Origin: Ailurus styani
Lineage: Eukaryota; Chordata; Mammalia; Carnivora; Ailuridae
Direction of reading: 5' to 3'
DNA: 64,000 bases
Assembly (NCBI GenBank): GCA_002007465.1
Contig: LNAC01000003.1
Span: forward strand, 9,833,515-9,897,514
The translations under genes and the position numbers were made by a program. Below the pieces are notes generated by a model. That model had not been told where the DNA came from. It worked only from the letters and a program-made list of their open reading frames with translations, and made no database searches. Numbering within the stretch: position 1 is the first letter of the stretch; each line of letters begins with the position of its first letter. Positions 34,200 through 45,687 of this stretch are shown here, one piece after another.

Positions 34200-34375
34200 A
34201 AGGAGACTGGCCTTGGGCAAGTTAACATATGGATACTTCAGACTTCCTCATAGGCAAAATGAATGATATAGGGATGCTCTGAGAATAAAATGAGGTAACA
34301 AATCTGGCAGAGTGCTTGAAATAATGCTTTATAAGTCAGCAGTGCTAAACAAATGCTAATTGGTATTAATGAAAA
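34200..34375 (+). repeat. MIR SINE (sense)
   Basis: CCTTGGGCAAGTTAACATAT, CTTCCTCATAGGCAAAATGA, GAATAAAATGAGGTAACAAA, CAGAGTGCTTGAAATAATGC and CTAAACAAATGCTAATTGGT follow sense MIR in order (CTTGGGCAAGTTACTTAACC, CCTCATCTGTAAAATG, GCTCAATAAATG). Confidence 0.85.
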
Positions 34376-35449
34376 CGTAGATAAGTTCTAAAAGTTTACT
34401 TTTTAACATCTTTCCATTTTCTCCAATGAATTTTGATATTCATTATTTAAAAACATTCCGTGAGTCAAAGTCTATAATATTTCAAAATGTCATATATGTT
34501 ATTTTGAAAATTTGACTTTAGTAGTAGAAAAGTGACAAACTTTTATTCTTATAATTCACCTGGATTATCAGAGCTATGTAAATCTGAGAAACTATAAAGG
34601 TAGTGAGGATGCTTCTGCTTCTATTCAACTGCAGCTTTAGCCTTCAGAACGTATTCTTCTCTGACTGATTGTTGCTGAGCACAATATGATGACTGAAGAA
34701 CAGAGTTCTTACCAGTGGCACCCGTACTAACCCCACTGCCTTTTGATTAAGTTGCTGAGGTCTAAACACCATCTATAATTGTATTCTTGTAACTGAAGAT
34801 AGATGACCAAATTTATCGTCAGGCTGAAAGAGTTATTAACTGGTGTTTTGCTTATAATTTCCAGTATGTCACTAAAAAAGAAAAAAAATCTACCTCCAGA
34901 TAGTTGAGGGAGGGTATGAAGGGAGGGTATGAAGGAGACAGGAAATGGAAAAGGCAGGTGCCACACCAAGCAAGAGATGAGGTGGTTTCTTCTGCCAGTG
35001 AACAGCTGTAGATCTAGGCAAGAAGGAAAAAAAAAAAGCACATTTATGCCCTGGATGAAATTAATATAAATCTACAGTTATCCCCAGATGGTGTGATTTC
35101 ACAACTTTCATTTTATAACACTTGGTTTGGTGGTAAAATGGTCAATTTCTGTACCGGATCATACTTGTAAATTCTCTAGCAAAGTGTCATATTTTTCATG
35201 TAAATACTTCCAAAGCAAAACTTATTTTTAGCATCAACTATAGGAAAGAAGTCATGAGCATCCTCTTTTGGAGTTGCTTATGTAACTGTTTTCTATAAGA
35301 ACTGCAAAAGAAAAAGAAATGAAAAGAAACAGTCAAAGATATGGATAAGGAACATTCACTTAGGATGATTGAATTAGTTTGAAGCTAGAATAAAATTTTC
35401 AAAGGGTGCTTTAAAAATTTGACTTGAGTTTAAATCATGATGCCTTAAA
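34376..35449. other. AT-rich DNA, nothing recognised
   Basis: No named family. A tandem 13-14 bp duplication (GAGGGAGGGTATGAAGGGAGG type) lies at about 34907-34935 inside a purine-rich patch. The 104-codon minus-strand frame here is Phe/Pro/Ser-rich and featureless. Confidence 0.35.
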
Positions 35450-35760
35450 GATGTTGCTAATTGCAATTCTTTCATTCATCAAAAGCAAATGTTTACTGAG
35501 TACCATCTGTATGGCAAAAACCATTATAGACCCTGGTGAAATAGCAATGAACATGATGACGATTATGTTTTATGTGGAAGACAGAAAAATAAGGAAACAG
35601 TGCTATGGTATTGCTAATGACAAGCCTTTTATGGGGACTGAGAGAGCCAGAAGACTGGTGCTTGCAGTGCCTTTATGTAAGGTAGTGGAATGTCACTCAT
35701 TAGGTGACATTTGAGCAGGCTTGAAGCAAGTAAATGAATAAATTGTAAGATATGATCTCT
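35450..35760 (-). repeat. L2 LINE 3' remnant (antisense)
   Basis: TTCATTCATCAAAAGCAAAT, GTTTACTGAGTACCATCTGT, ATGGCAAAAACCATTATAGA, AATAGCAATGAACATGATGA and GGTGACATTTGAGCAGGCTT match antisense L2 in order. The 96-codon frame (35424-35714) is incidental. Confidence 0.7.
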
Positions 35761-35765
35761 CTGGT

Positions 35766-36025
35766 GTGAGGAACTTGAGGTGCAGGGTGGGGGTCATGAG
35801 GGGTAGGGAGGGAAAAATAATGAAACAAGATGGGATCGGGAAGGAAACAAACCATAAGAGACTCCTAATCTCACAAAACAAACTGAGGGTTACTGGGGGG
35901 TGGGAGGGTAGGGATAAGGTGGATGCGTTATGGACATTGGGGAGGGTTTGTGCTTTGGTGAATGCTGTGAAAGATGTAAGCCTGATGATTCACAGACCTG
36001 TACCCCTGGGGCAAATAATAAATTA
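35766..36025 (+). mobile_element. LINE-1 3' UTR, heavily 5'-truncated
   Basis: It is collinear with the 3' end of the L1 at 40567 in opposite orientation: AACAAGATGGGATCGGGAAG, AACCATAAGAGACTCCTAAT, CACAAAACAAACTGAGGGTT, a G-rich tract, ATTGGGGAGGGTTTGTGCTT, TGATGATTCACAGACCTGTA and CCCCTGGGGCAAATAATA. Only about 260 bases of 3' UTR are present. No ORF2 is present and no target duplication was found. It keeps an open frame through the UTR shared with the 40567 copy. Confidence 0.9.
35895..35913 (+). other. Potential G-quadruplex in L1 3' UTR
   Basis: G-runs of 6, 3, 3 and 3 separated by T, A and TA. The same tract occurs in the L1 at 40567 (C-runs at 40677-40695 on the plus strand). L1 3' UTRs in other mammals are known to carry such tracts. 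Confidence 0.75.
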
Positions 36026-36559
36026 AAATCTTTACCATGTTTAATTTTCTTAAAATTATGCTGGGAAAATTGTGATTTTTCCAATTTATCTTAATTTTAA
36101 TAATGAATTAAATGTAATTTACTAAATAACATAATTGTAAGAAAGAAAGCTGATTGAAAGGCATTTAAGGGATTTTGTAACTGAAATGATTAAATGGTAA
36201 TTGCCTAATTAAAAAAAAGATATTGGTTGTATTTTAATGTGGAACTGAATCATTAGAAAATAGACATGTTAAAGTCAGCTAACTCATCCCATCATCATTT
36301 ATATAGTGAATATAGTGATTATGAATGATGATTATACGGATTGGTCTGGACTAATCTAAGCCTAACTATGAAACCAAGAGTAGGTTCTTCTCCAACTGAT
36401 AAACCAAACTTTGGATGCAACTTGATGAAGGAAGGGTGAATGGATCAAGGGAGACAATCATCCCTGTCCATTAAAAAACTATTAGGGTGGTTTTGATAGA
36501 CTGTGGATATGAATATTTCATTAATCAATACAACTTCTATCATTAATCAGTGTGATTTA
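36026..36559. other. AT-rich DNA, nothing recognised
   Basis: No named family or exon. Confidence 0.35.
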
Positions 36560-36965
36560 TATTCATCAGGGTTCTCTAGAGAAACAAAAAACCAATAGGA
36601 AATTATCGATTTATCTATATCTGTATCTTTCCATTCATAGTGTGAGAGAAAAGCTTTACTTTAAGGAATTGGCTCACAGGATCTTGGGGGCTGGCAAGTC
36701 TGAAATTTGTCGGGCAGGCCTAAAGGCTAGAAACTCAAGGAAAAATTGATGTTGTATTCTTGAGGTAGAATTCCTTCTTCTGTAGGAAATCTGGTTTTGT
36801 TCTTGAGGCATCAACTGATAGAGTGAAACTCACCTACACTATCAAGGGTACTTGGCTTTACTTAAAGTAAACTGATTACAAATATTGACTACATCTGCAA
36901 AATACTTCCACAGCAACACTTAGGTCAGTATTTAAGGCCTTGAGTCCTATAGCCTAGCAGATGCT
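36560..36965 (-). mobile_element. MaLR-type (MLT1-like) LTR, antisense
   Basis: CATCAGGGTTCTCTAGAGAA, AACAAAAAACCAATAGGA, GGAATTGGCTCACAGGATCT, GGGGGCTGGCAAGTC and ACTTGGCTTTACTTAAAGTA are the reverse of the LTR family at 15295, which ends GTTTCTCTGGAGAGC. Diverged in its distal part. No internal region. Confidence 0.65.
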
Positions 36966-37364
36966 TTAATTAGAAATTTGTAAGAATTTTCAAGGCAGGT
37001 ATGCTCCTGTATGTAATATGGCAAAATATAATATAATGAATAATGTCTACAATAAAAGCTAATTGCCATTCTTTATAACCAGAGTCATGCTACAAGAATG
37101 TGAGAGGAGAAAGAAAAGATTCTGACAAGTTTTTTTTTTTTGCCTTTCTTACAGAACTAGGTAAGTACTACCATACATGAGTATCAGTATTATATAATAT
37201 CTGTTTTAATTTACATATAGAAAAAGTGGAAAGTCTCATCCATTCTAATAATTTAGTAATATCAGTCAGTGTAAAATGCTACAAAATTCTCTTTGGGTAG
37301 GAAGTAGTTGGATAAATTTCTAGTAAGTTACATTCTTAACTCTCAGGAGAACACTTATCTTGAG
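36966..37364. other. AT-rich DNA, nothing recognised
   Basis: No named family or exon. T12 run near 37130-37141. Confidence 0.35.
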
Positions 37365-37379
37365 AGAAGAAAAATGGAG

Positions 37380-37577
37380 GGAGTGCCTGGGTGGCTCAGT
37401 GGGTTAAGGCTCTGCCTTCAGCTCAGGTCATGATCTCAGGGTCCTGGGATCAAGCCCTACTTCGGACTTTCTGCTCAGAATGGACCCTGTTTCCCCCTCT
37501 CTCTCAGCCTGCCTCTCTGCCTACTTGTGATCTCTCTCTCTCTGTCAAATACATAAATAAAATTAAAAAAAAGAAGA
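37380..37577 (+). repeat. CAN SINE, perfect 15 bp target duplication
   Basis: GGAGTGCCTGGGTGGCTCAG, GGGTTAAGGCTCTGCCTTCA, CTACTTCGGACTTTCTGCTC and a CAAATACATAAATAAAATTA tail with a (AAG)n end. AGAAGAAAAATGGAG flanks it exactly (37365-37379 and 37578-37592). The tail's AAG repeats blend with the duplicated AAGAAG start, so the junction could be shifted by a few bases. Confidence 0.95.
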
Positions 37578-37592
37578 AGAAGAAAAATGGAG

Positions 37593-38149
37593 AAGAGTTA
37601 ACAAATTTCTAGAAGCCATAAGACAAATTATTTACAGCAAAGCAGCATACTCTCAAAAGTAATATGATATGTTATGGTAGTCAATATATGAATCATTAAT
37701 AGCAGTCTATAGCTGTTTGTAAAATAAATTGGTAATTTTAATAGTAGTTTCAAGAAATTCATCTTTAGTACCAGTAATTTTACTTTTGAAAATCTATCTC
37801 TGGCTTTTTTCCTTAGTTGCTATGCTGTGACTAGAGTGAAATGAATCTGTAAAAGCAAGAGCTTATAGGCCATTTGGATTAATATTTCTAAATAAAAACC
37901 AAAGTTAGCATATAGATCCTATCAATTTCTTATAAAATTTTGCAGTTGAGTGACTATGGGGGCCACCAAATCCATAGGTAAGACTCTGGATTGTCAATGA
38001 ATAATGAATTAAAAGAGCAGACAGCAAGAAATAATTTGATTTCTTCTTTCTAGGACTAACAAGCTATACCAGTAACTTTTGGTTCAAATTTTATATTTTA
38101 GTAATGTGCAGAATTTCCAGTGTGTAAATTAGGAATAAGTCAGAGACTT
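37593..38149. other. AT-rich DNA, nothing recognised
   Basis: No named family or exon. Confidence 0.35.
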
Positions 38150-38444
38150 AGGAAATTGGTTTCTTTGGCACTTGCCTAGAGCAGTGACATAATCAGATTT
38201 GCATTTTATAAATGTATTGTAAAAGATATATTGGAGGAACTGGAAATTTAGAGTCAGATATGCCTGCAAGGTTATTTTAATACAGAAGGTGAGTGGTTGG
38301 AGAGGAAAGTAGAAGAAGAAAAATGTAAAATTTAAAAAAAAATAGCAAAAAACGTGGCAGGATCTTTGTGGTGATATAACTATTCCACATCTTTATTGTG
38401 GTAAAGATGCATGAACCAATGTGATAAAATTGTGTAGACCTAAG

Positions 38445-38478
<34 letters not shown>
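38445..38478. repeat. (TA)n(CA)n microsatellite
   Basis: TATATATATA followed by about eleven CA units. Confidence 0.92.
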
Positions 38479-38694
38479 GAGGAACAACAAAAAACTGAAA
38501 AAAACATGAATAAGATTTGTGAATTTTATCAATGTAAATCAATATTCTGGTTATGATACACTTTATTTTTACAAATTGTTACCATTGGGAGTAACTGAAT
38601 AAAGTGTACAGAGAACCTCCCAATATTATTTCTTATAACTGCATATGAATCTGGGATTATTTCAAAGAAGATTTCAATTAATAGAATAGGCAGG

Positions 38695-38893
38695 GGGGTG
38701 CCTGGGTGGCTCAGTGGGTTAAAGCCTCTGCCTTTGGCTCAGGTCATGATCTCAGGGTCCTGGGATTGAGCCCTGCATCAGGCTCCCTGCTCGGCAGGGA
38801 GCCTGCTTCCTCCTCTCTCTCTGCCTGCCTCTCTGCCTACTTGTGATCTCTCTCTCTCTCTCTGTCAAATAAATAATAAAATCTCTAAAAAAA
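38695..38893 (+). repeat. CAN SINE, perfect 15 bp target duplication
   Basis: GGGGTGCCTGGGTGGCTCAG, GGGTTAAAGCCTCTGCCTTT, CATCAGGCTCCCTGCTCGGC and a CAAATAAATAATAAAATC tail. AATAGAATAGGCAGG flanks it exactly (38680-38694 and 38894-38908). The CT repeat in the body is expanded. Apparently young. Confidence 0.96.
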
Positions 38894-39150
38894 AATAGAA
38901 TAGGCAGGACTTGGTAATTGGTGAGCTATTGGAGCAGCAGAAATGGAAAGTTTTAGGTTGATACTTTGGACAAATGGTAATGATGCCATTCACTAGGATA
39001 AAAAGATGAGGAGAGGAAAAATTTAAGGAAAGTTTCTGGTTCCTGTGGGAGATATCCATTATGTACTTAAATAAATAAACTGGCTTACAGCTAGAAAGAG
39101 AATCTTTACCTCGTGATATAGAGTTTAGAGTCATCAGAAAAAGTTAGTAG

Positions 39151-40551
39151 CATTTGCAGACATGAGAATGCCTAAGATTACTTGCTACTATTTATGTTGA
39201 ATTTTCTAGGGTTCCAGCCCTATCTGGAAAAGAGTGAAAGTATAGTGCATAAAAACTCACAAAGTTCTGAAAATGGCATAAAAATTTTCCTTAATATTCC
39301 CATTGAATTACACATTAATCCATAGGGAGATTATCTATGATGGACGATGTTTGCTCTCTTGATCTCTACCAAGACCCTTTTGGGATAAGTTCTTCCCATA
39401 AAACTTAATTTTCAGGGACTAGTCTCCAAAACTGAGAAGAGCTGTAAAATTTAAGTTCCGACCATTGATTCTGAATTTAAAACATTTCTCCATAGCCAAT
39501 ATTTTATGATATCAAAAAACAATTTGAATTCCTAAAGGCCAAAGTAGATGTTGGCTTGAAAATATAATAATGAGAAAAGGTTTATAGATTCAAATTTAAG
39601 TGTTCAAGTAAAAATCACAGAGATTACTATTTAACTCTTTTTCTCTCATTAATAAGTTATTTATCCTTGTACATTAAATCCACATGCAATTAAAAGCAAC
39701 TTCCTGGAATAAGAGAGTTAATCATTTTTCCACATTATTGATATTTAGGTTCAGATCAATAGCAATAAAATGAGGCAATAGAAGACCTTATAAAATAAAG
39801 AATTCTGACATGTGGGAGAAACAAAATGTTTAAAACAATTCTTTTAAATTTATGCCTGCCTCTTTGAAAAACAAACTAAAATAATTTCTCTTTATTCTCT
39901 TTATTTCTTTTAATTCTGTTAACCTTGAAAAGATTTTCCTGGACAGGCACATTTTCTATATTTTTCTCATCATCTGTTGACCTGTTGGACTACAGAGACC
40001 ATAACTGGACCCTTTCATTTGTTTTTATCTTAACCTACAACTTTAATAAAAAGTGGTTCTTATTCTTTGTTCTTAAGCTTCTTACCCAAATGAAACACTT
40101 AACTTCTTTTTTCTTCTATGTAGAAGTTCTTATGATTTATGGTATCTTTGTAGTATGTTAGCACGTTTTTGATTTAGATCAATTTTAAAATTCTTTAAGC
40201 TGTATATTTGATATTTTATGTTAGCATTAATATTTATTTAAGGTTCTTTATTTTTTATTATCACTAATCCTCAAAAAGCAATACTTTTTAGTCAACTTCA
40301 TATTAAAAGGCAACTGTTTTAAGAGTTTCGCTTTTAAAAAGCAAAGCAATGTTGTAGTCTTAAAATTTTTTAAAGTTGATTTCAGTGTACAATTTAAGAA
40401 CCAAAAATAATTTAGGCTCTCAACTAACATATCATACAAGTTGCCTTAAATTAAAAAAAAAAGTTTCATTAAAAACCACAAATGTGAGATAGAGTGATCT
40501 ATGGTTAGAGTGTTATTTGTATAAGTACTATTTCTTTCATGCTCCTATTGT
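39151..40551. other. AT-rich DNA, nothing recognised
   Basis: About 1.4 kb without a recognised family, tandem array or exon. Short plus- and minus-strand frames of 60-80 codons are Phe/Lys/Leu-rich and featureless. Confidence 0.35.
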
Positions 40552-40566
40552 TATCATACTGATTTT

Positions 40567-42079
40567 TTTAATTATTTGCCCCAGGGGTACAAGTCTGTGA
40601 ATCATCAGGCTTACATATTTCACAGCATTCACCATAACACAAACCTTCCCCAATGTCCATAACCCAGCCACCCTATCCCTACCCTCCCACCCCCCAGTAA
40701 CCCTCAATTTTTTTTGTGAGATTAAGAGTCTTTTATGGTTTGTCTCCTTCCCAATCCCATCTTGTTTCATTTTTTTCCTCCCTACCCCCCAGGACCCTCT
40801 GCCCTGCCCCTCAAATTGCTCATATCAAAGAGATCATATGATAATTGTCTTTCTCTGATTAACTTATTTTGCTTAGCATAATATCCTTTAGTTCTATCCA
40901 CGTCGTTGCAAACAGCAAGATTTGTTTCTTTTGATGGCTGCATAGTATTCCTGTGTGTGTGTGTGTGTGTGTGTGCATGTATACCACATCTTCTTTATCC
41001 ATTCATCTGCTGATAGACATCTAGGTTCTTTCCATAGTTTGGCTATTGTGGATATTGCTGCTATAAACATTCAGGTGGACGTGCCCCTGCGGATCACTAC
41101 ATTTGTATCTTTGGGGTAAATACCCAGTAGTGCAATTGCTGGGTTGTAGGGTAGCTCTATTTTCAACTTTTTGAGGAACCTCCATACTGTTTTACAGAGT
41201 GGCTTCACCAACTTGCATTCCCACCAACAGTGTAGGAAGATTCCCCTTTCTCTGCATCCTCTGTCATTTCCTGACTTACTCATTTTAGCCATTATGATTG
41301 GTGTGAGGTGGTATCTCATTGAGGTTTTGATTTGTATTCCCCTGATGCTGAGTGATGTTGAGCACTTTTTCACATGTCTGTTGGCCATTTGGATGTCTTC
41401 TTCCGACAAATTTCCGTTCGTGTCTTCGGCCTATTTCTTGATTGAGTTATTTGTTCTATGGGTGTTGAGTTTGATAAGTTCTTTATAGATTTTTGATACA
41501 AGCCCTTTATCTGATATATCATTTGCAAATATCTTCTCCCGTTCTGTCAGTTGTCTTTTGGTTTTGTTGACTGTTTCCTTTGCTGTGGAAAAGCTTTTAA
41601 TCTTGATGAAGTCCCAATTTTTGCCCTTGCTTCCCTTGCCTGTGGTGATGTTCCTAAGAAGAAGTTGCTGTGGCTGAGGATGAAGAGGTTGTTGCCTGTG
41701 TTCTCCTCAAGGGTTTTGATAGATTCCTATCTCACATTGAGGTCTTTTATCCATTTGGAGTCTATTTTTGTGTGTGGTGTAAGGAAGTGGTCCAGTTTCA
41801 TTCTTCTGCATGTGGCTATCCAATTTTTCCCAACACCATTTGTTGAAGAGACTGTCTTTTTTCCACTGGACATTCTTTCCTGCTTTGTCGAAGATTAGTT
41901 GACAATTTCTGGGCTCTCTCTTCTGTTCCATTGATCTATGCGTCTGTTTCTGTGCCAGTACCATACTGTCTTGATGATTACAGCTTTGTAATAGAGCTTG
42001 AAGTCTGGAATTGTGATGCCACCAGCTTTGGTTTTCTTTTTCAACATTCCTCTGGCTATTCAGGGTCTTTTCTGGTTCC
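40567..42079 (-). mobile_element. LINE-1, 5'-truncated (about 1.5 kb), young
   Basis: Antisense insertion bounded by a perfect 15 bp target duplication TATCATACTGATTTT (40552-40566 and 42080-42094). From its 3' end it carries the T-rich tail, the G-rich 3' UTR with CCCCAGGGGTACAAGTCTGT, and then the C-terminal part of ORF2 (reverse transcriptase-endonuclease protein, cysteine-rich end). Coding phrases include [31 protein letters not shown] and [11 protein letters not shown]. The ORF2 frame is broken by shifts and stops, so it cannot make a functional protein. A (GT)n array lies in the 3' UTR. 5' truncation is typical of target-primed insertion. Confidence 0.95.
40952..40976. repeat. (GT)n microsatellite inside L1
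   Basis: About twelve GT units located where the L1 family has CATTGTATATATATAC-type text. It probably grew from that alternating sequence. Confidence 0.9.
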
Positions 42080-42385
42080 TATCATACTGATTTTAATCTG
42101 CTCATTGACCATTGCTTTATCTCCTTTTTAAAAAAATTTTTTCTGATATTTTTCCCAAAGAGTGTAGCTTACTTTAGCTTTCTTGTTTGACTATTGTCTT
42201 CCTCACCACAGATATTTCCACATATGAATGAAGACATCTAAAAAAAATCATTTTTCTAAGCATGTCTACTTAATCTGAATAATTTTTTTATATCTTTCTT
42301 CCTTATTGTTTTCTACTAATAAATCCCTGATGTTAATTGAACACAAAGCATAACGTAGTCTTAGAATTTCAAATGATGACTAATG

Positions 42386-42387
42386 CT

Positions 42388-42418
<31 letters not shown>

Positions 42419-42448
42419 TGCATTTATGCATTTATGTATTTATTTATA
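42386..42448. repeat. (TTTA)n microsatellite
   Basis: About eight TTTA units followed by degenerate GCATTTAT repeats. A GA-rich stretch follows but no SINE body is recognisable. Confidence 0.88.
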
Positions 42449-43979
42449 TTTTCGAAGAGAGAGTCATCAGTTTATCAACTTTTCTTCAGTTAAGAGGGCT
42501 GGGGCATCATTTCTGGCACATTTACCCATCTGTTGACTAAGATTAAAGACTATTTTTGGAAAGTTAAATAGTTACTACTGTATTCTGGGGCAGGGTACAC
42601 TAATCTCATTGTCTTTTGTTTTCTAGTGGTGTTAATTTCTTTTCTGAAATATTTCCTCCTTTCAGGAGAGAATAGCAGGGAGCATGTGCCATCAAATCTA
42701 ACTAAAAGAACATGAATCAGCAACTATAATGAGTTAATTCTAATCTCTACCTCTTCACCAATGTGATAGTCATTAATCATTTATTTAATTCTTTACACTT
42801 AGTCTCTTATGTATGATGTGTGAAGTTTATTCTCTTCGTGCTAAGGCAGACACAGTGCTAAAGAAATAAGGTGAGGACCAGTTTCTGAGAGCTCACATTA
42901 CTTATTCAAGGATTTTGCCTTTATCTGAGAGTCAATTATGCATAGGTTTCTCATGTTTCTGTACATCTTGTAGGCAGAGGTACTGATTGCCTTCATTCTG
43001 GACTATTTTCAAAATATTGAACAGCCTTGGAAATTAACAGTAGTGTTTCTCTGTTTCTCTGCTAAACAGAGGGCAAATTTGTTCATTGTTCAGTGAATAA
43101 AGATAGTATTTCTTTCTGAGACAAATATTTGGCTTTCAGCATTAAAGACTGGGATTTCTTAAGTTTGAAGTTCCATAGCAGTGTACACTGTGTATATAAT
43201 ATCAACTTGGGCCTTCATCCATTTTCTTCTCATGGAATTTGGAGAACAAGGAGAATCCATATGAATAGGAAGCTCATATTGCCTGCTAAGCAATGAATAA
43301 TAAAATCCTTTGTTTCTGACCAAGAAGTCTTGTTTCTTCTGCCAGCATCCATGAATATGTGTCTGGCTAACTTCTTAGCTTGCAAGCTGAGTAAAATCTA
43401 GGTATTCCACAGTTCTTGAAGACTTGTAGGAAATGGTGGGCAACAGGGATCTTTACTGATAGAAATAAATGATCAAATTATTTTGGGATTCCAGAAAAGT
43501 TCAGAATTAGAAAACTTATTTGTCAGTTTTCTGTATGTAGTTCAAACCATAAAGAAGACTTATTCTGTAGAAGAATGTGGTGATGGTCTAGATGAGGGCC
43601 AAGGATAAGTACATGTGGAACACCAGTGCTGATCAGTGAAATACACATGACTTGGAGAGGGGAAAATATATGCAGGTAATTTAATAAATCCAAAAAATGA
43701 ACATAAACTCCATTTTCTACAAATCATAGAGAGCTGATGCTATTTGAGATAAAAGGTAGTGACCATGGGAGCAGAAAAGTGTAAAGAATGATGTTCCAGA
43801 GGTCAAAGCGAGAAAGATTGGTGAGAGTATCAGAAGCCCCAGGGTTTAAACTGGAGATTGGGAATAGACCTTTGCTTTGATTATTAGAAGAAAATTAGAA
43901 CTATTTCAAGAACAATTCCAGTTGGGAAGGCAGGGGGGAGGCTGAATGGACTACACCAAAGAAGAAATGGTGTCAAATG
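42449..43979. other. AT-rich DNA, nothing recognised
   Basis: About 1.5 kb with no named family or exon. Positions 43560-43960 are G/A-rich and could be an old LINE remnant; no confident match. Confidence 0.3.
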
Positions 43980-43990
43980 ATATTTATTTT

Positions 43991-44200
43991 AAGGGGCGCC
44001 TGGATGGCTCAGTCAGTTAAGTGTCCCACCCTTGGTTTTGGCTCAGGTCATGATCTCAGAGTAACAAGATAGAGCCCTGCGTTTGGCACCGTGCTCAGCA
44101 GGGAATCTGCTTGAAAATTCTCTCCTTCCGTCCCTCCCCCCACTTGCGCATTCTCTTTCTTTTTCTCACTCTCTAAAATAAATAAATAAATCTTTAAAAA
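43991..44200 (+). repeat. CAN SINE, older subtype, 10 bp target duplication
   Basis: AAGGGGCGCCTGGATGGCTC, AGTCAGTTAAGTGTCCCACC, TTGGTTTTGGCTCAGGTCAT, GAAAATTCTCTCCTTCCGTC and an AAATAAATAAATAAATC tail. ATATTTATTT occurs at 43980-43989 and 44201-44210. The GAAAATTCTCTCC body is an older CAN SINE form, also seen at 59071. Confidence 0.93.
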
Positions 44201-44210
44201 ATATTTATTT

Positions 44211-44579
44211 GAAAAGATAAATTCATGATTCATGCAAGTATGAAAGGCACATATCACAATTTTTATTTAATTCATTAATAGATCAAGGAGCCAGTAAGAA
44301 GGCACAATTGGTTCAAAGGGAATTTCAAAGGATCACACAGGAATGCTGAAATGAATTTACAGACAGATGAAAAGCGGGTCAATATCCACAGGACAATAGC
44401 CAAATGTGTAGCCTCCAGATACAATTTGCATTTCTATTAGTATCACATAACTTACAGAGTTATAAAATAGCTCAAAAGCAGTGTGTGATAGAGATAAACC
44501 CAGAGGATACCTTAAGAAGGACTCCTAGTAATTTTTTTCTACTTCATATTTTTTGTCACACTTTTTCTTAGGATATAAG
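44211..44579. other. AT-rich DNA, nothing recognised
   Basis: No named family or exon. Confidence 0.35.
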
Positions 44580-45649
44580 GAACAGTGAGACTGGATACAG
44601 TACTGCCTAGGATTTTAATGATTTCCTGTCTCACATTTAGGTCTTTAATCCATTTTGAATTTATTTGTGTGTATGGTGTAAGAATGTGGTCCGGTTTCAT
44701 TCTTTTGAGTGCTGCTGTCCAGTTCACCCAACACCATTTGTTGAAGAGACATTCTTTTTCCTACTAGATACTCTTTTCTGCTTTGTCAAAGATTAATTGA
44801 GCATATGTATATTTGTGGGTTTCCCCCTTATTTTTGATAAGGAACCATACTGAAAGTTGAATTAAATCTCAAGATCATACAATTATTTAGCTGTTCTTTT
44901 CTGGATTCCTTCCATGACATTGGCCAAGCCATTTCTTACTAGATATGTCTCCTGAGGGAAGGGAAACAAAAGCAGAAATAAATTATTGGGACTTGATCAA
45001 AAGAAAAGTCTTCTGCACAGTGAAGGAAACAATCAACAAAACTGAAAGGCAACTTATGGAATGGGAGAAGATATTTGCAAATGACACATCTGATAAAGGG
45101 TTAGTATCCAAAAATCTATAAAGAACTTATGAAACTCAATACCCAAAAAAGGAATAATCCAATTAAAAAATGGGCAGAAGAAATGAATAGACATTTTTTC
45201 CCAAGAAGACATGCAAATGGCCAATAGACATATGAAAAGTTGCTCAACATTACTCATCATCAGGGAAATGGAAATCAAAAGTACAATGAGATATCACCTC
45301 TCACCTGTCAGAATGACTAAAATCAACGTCACAAGAAACAACAGGTGTTGGTGAGGATGTGAGGAACAAAGAACCCTCTAGCACTGTTGGTGGGAGTGCA
45401 AATTGGTGCGGCCACTCTGGAAAACAGTATGGAAGATCTTCAAAAAGTTAAAAATAGAACTACTCTACCATCCAGCAATTGCCCTACTAGGTATTTACCC
45501 AAAGAATACAGAAATACTAATTCAAAGGGTTATACACACTACAGTGTTTTTAGCAGAATTATCTACAATCGCCAGACCTATGGAAACAGCCCATGTGTCC
45601 ATCAGCTGATGACTGGATAAAGAAGAGGTGATATGGATGATAGATAGAT

Positions 45650-45687
<38 letters not shown>

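Larger units (their letters stand above)
38150..39150 (-). repeat. Probable L2 LINE remnant (antisense) split by a SINE
   Basis: AGAGCAGTGACATAATCAGA, TTTGCATTTTATAAATGTAT, and after the SINE ATGATGCCATTCACTAGGAT and AGAGTTTAGAGTCATCAGAA resemble antisense L2 phrases (GAGTGACATGATCTGA, GTGCCATTTACTGAGAT, GGGAGTCATCAGCATA). The CAN SINE at 38695-38893 and a CA repeat lie within it. Identification is moderate. Confidence 0.5.

Noticed and set aside
34727..35041. 104-codon minus-strand frame
   Set aside because: Phe/Pro/Ser-rich translation of a purine-rich patch; no recognisable family.
41071..41409. 112-codon minus-strand frame resembling a reverse transcriptase C-terminus
   Set aside because: It is a fragment of L1 ORF2 in a 5'-truncated element, broken by frameshifts and stops, so not a host gene.
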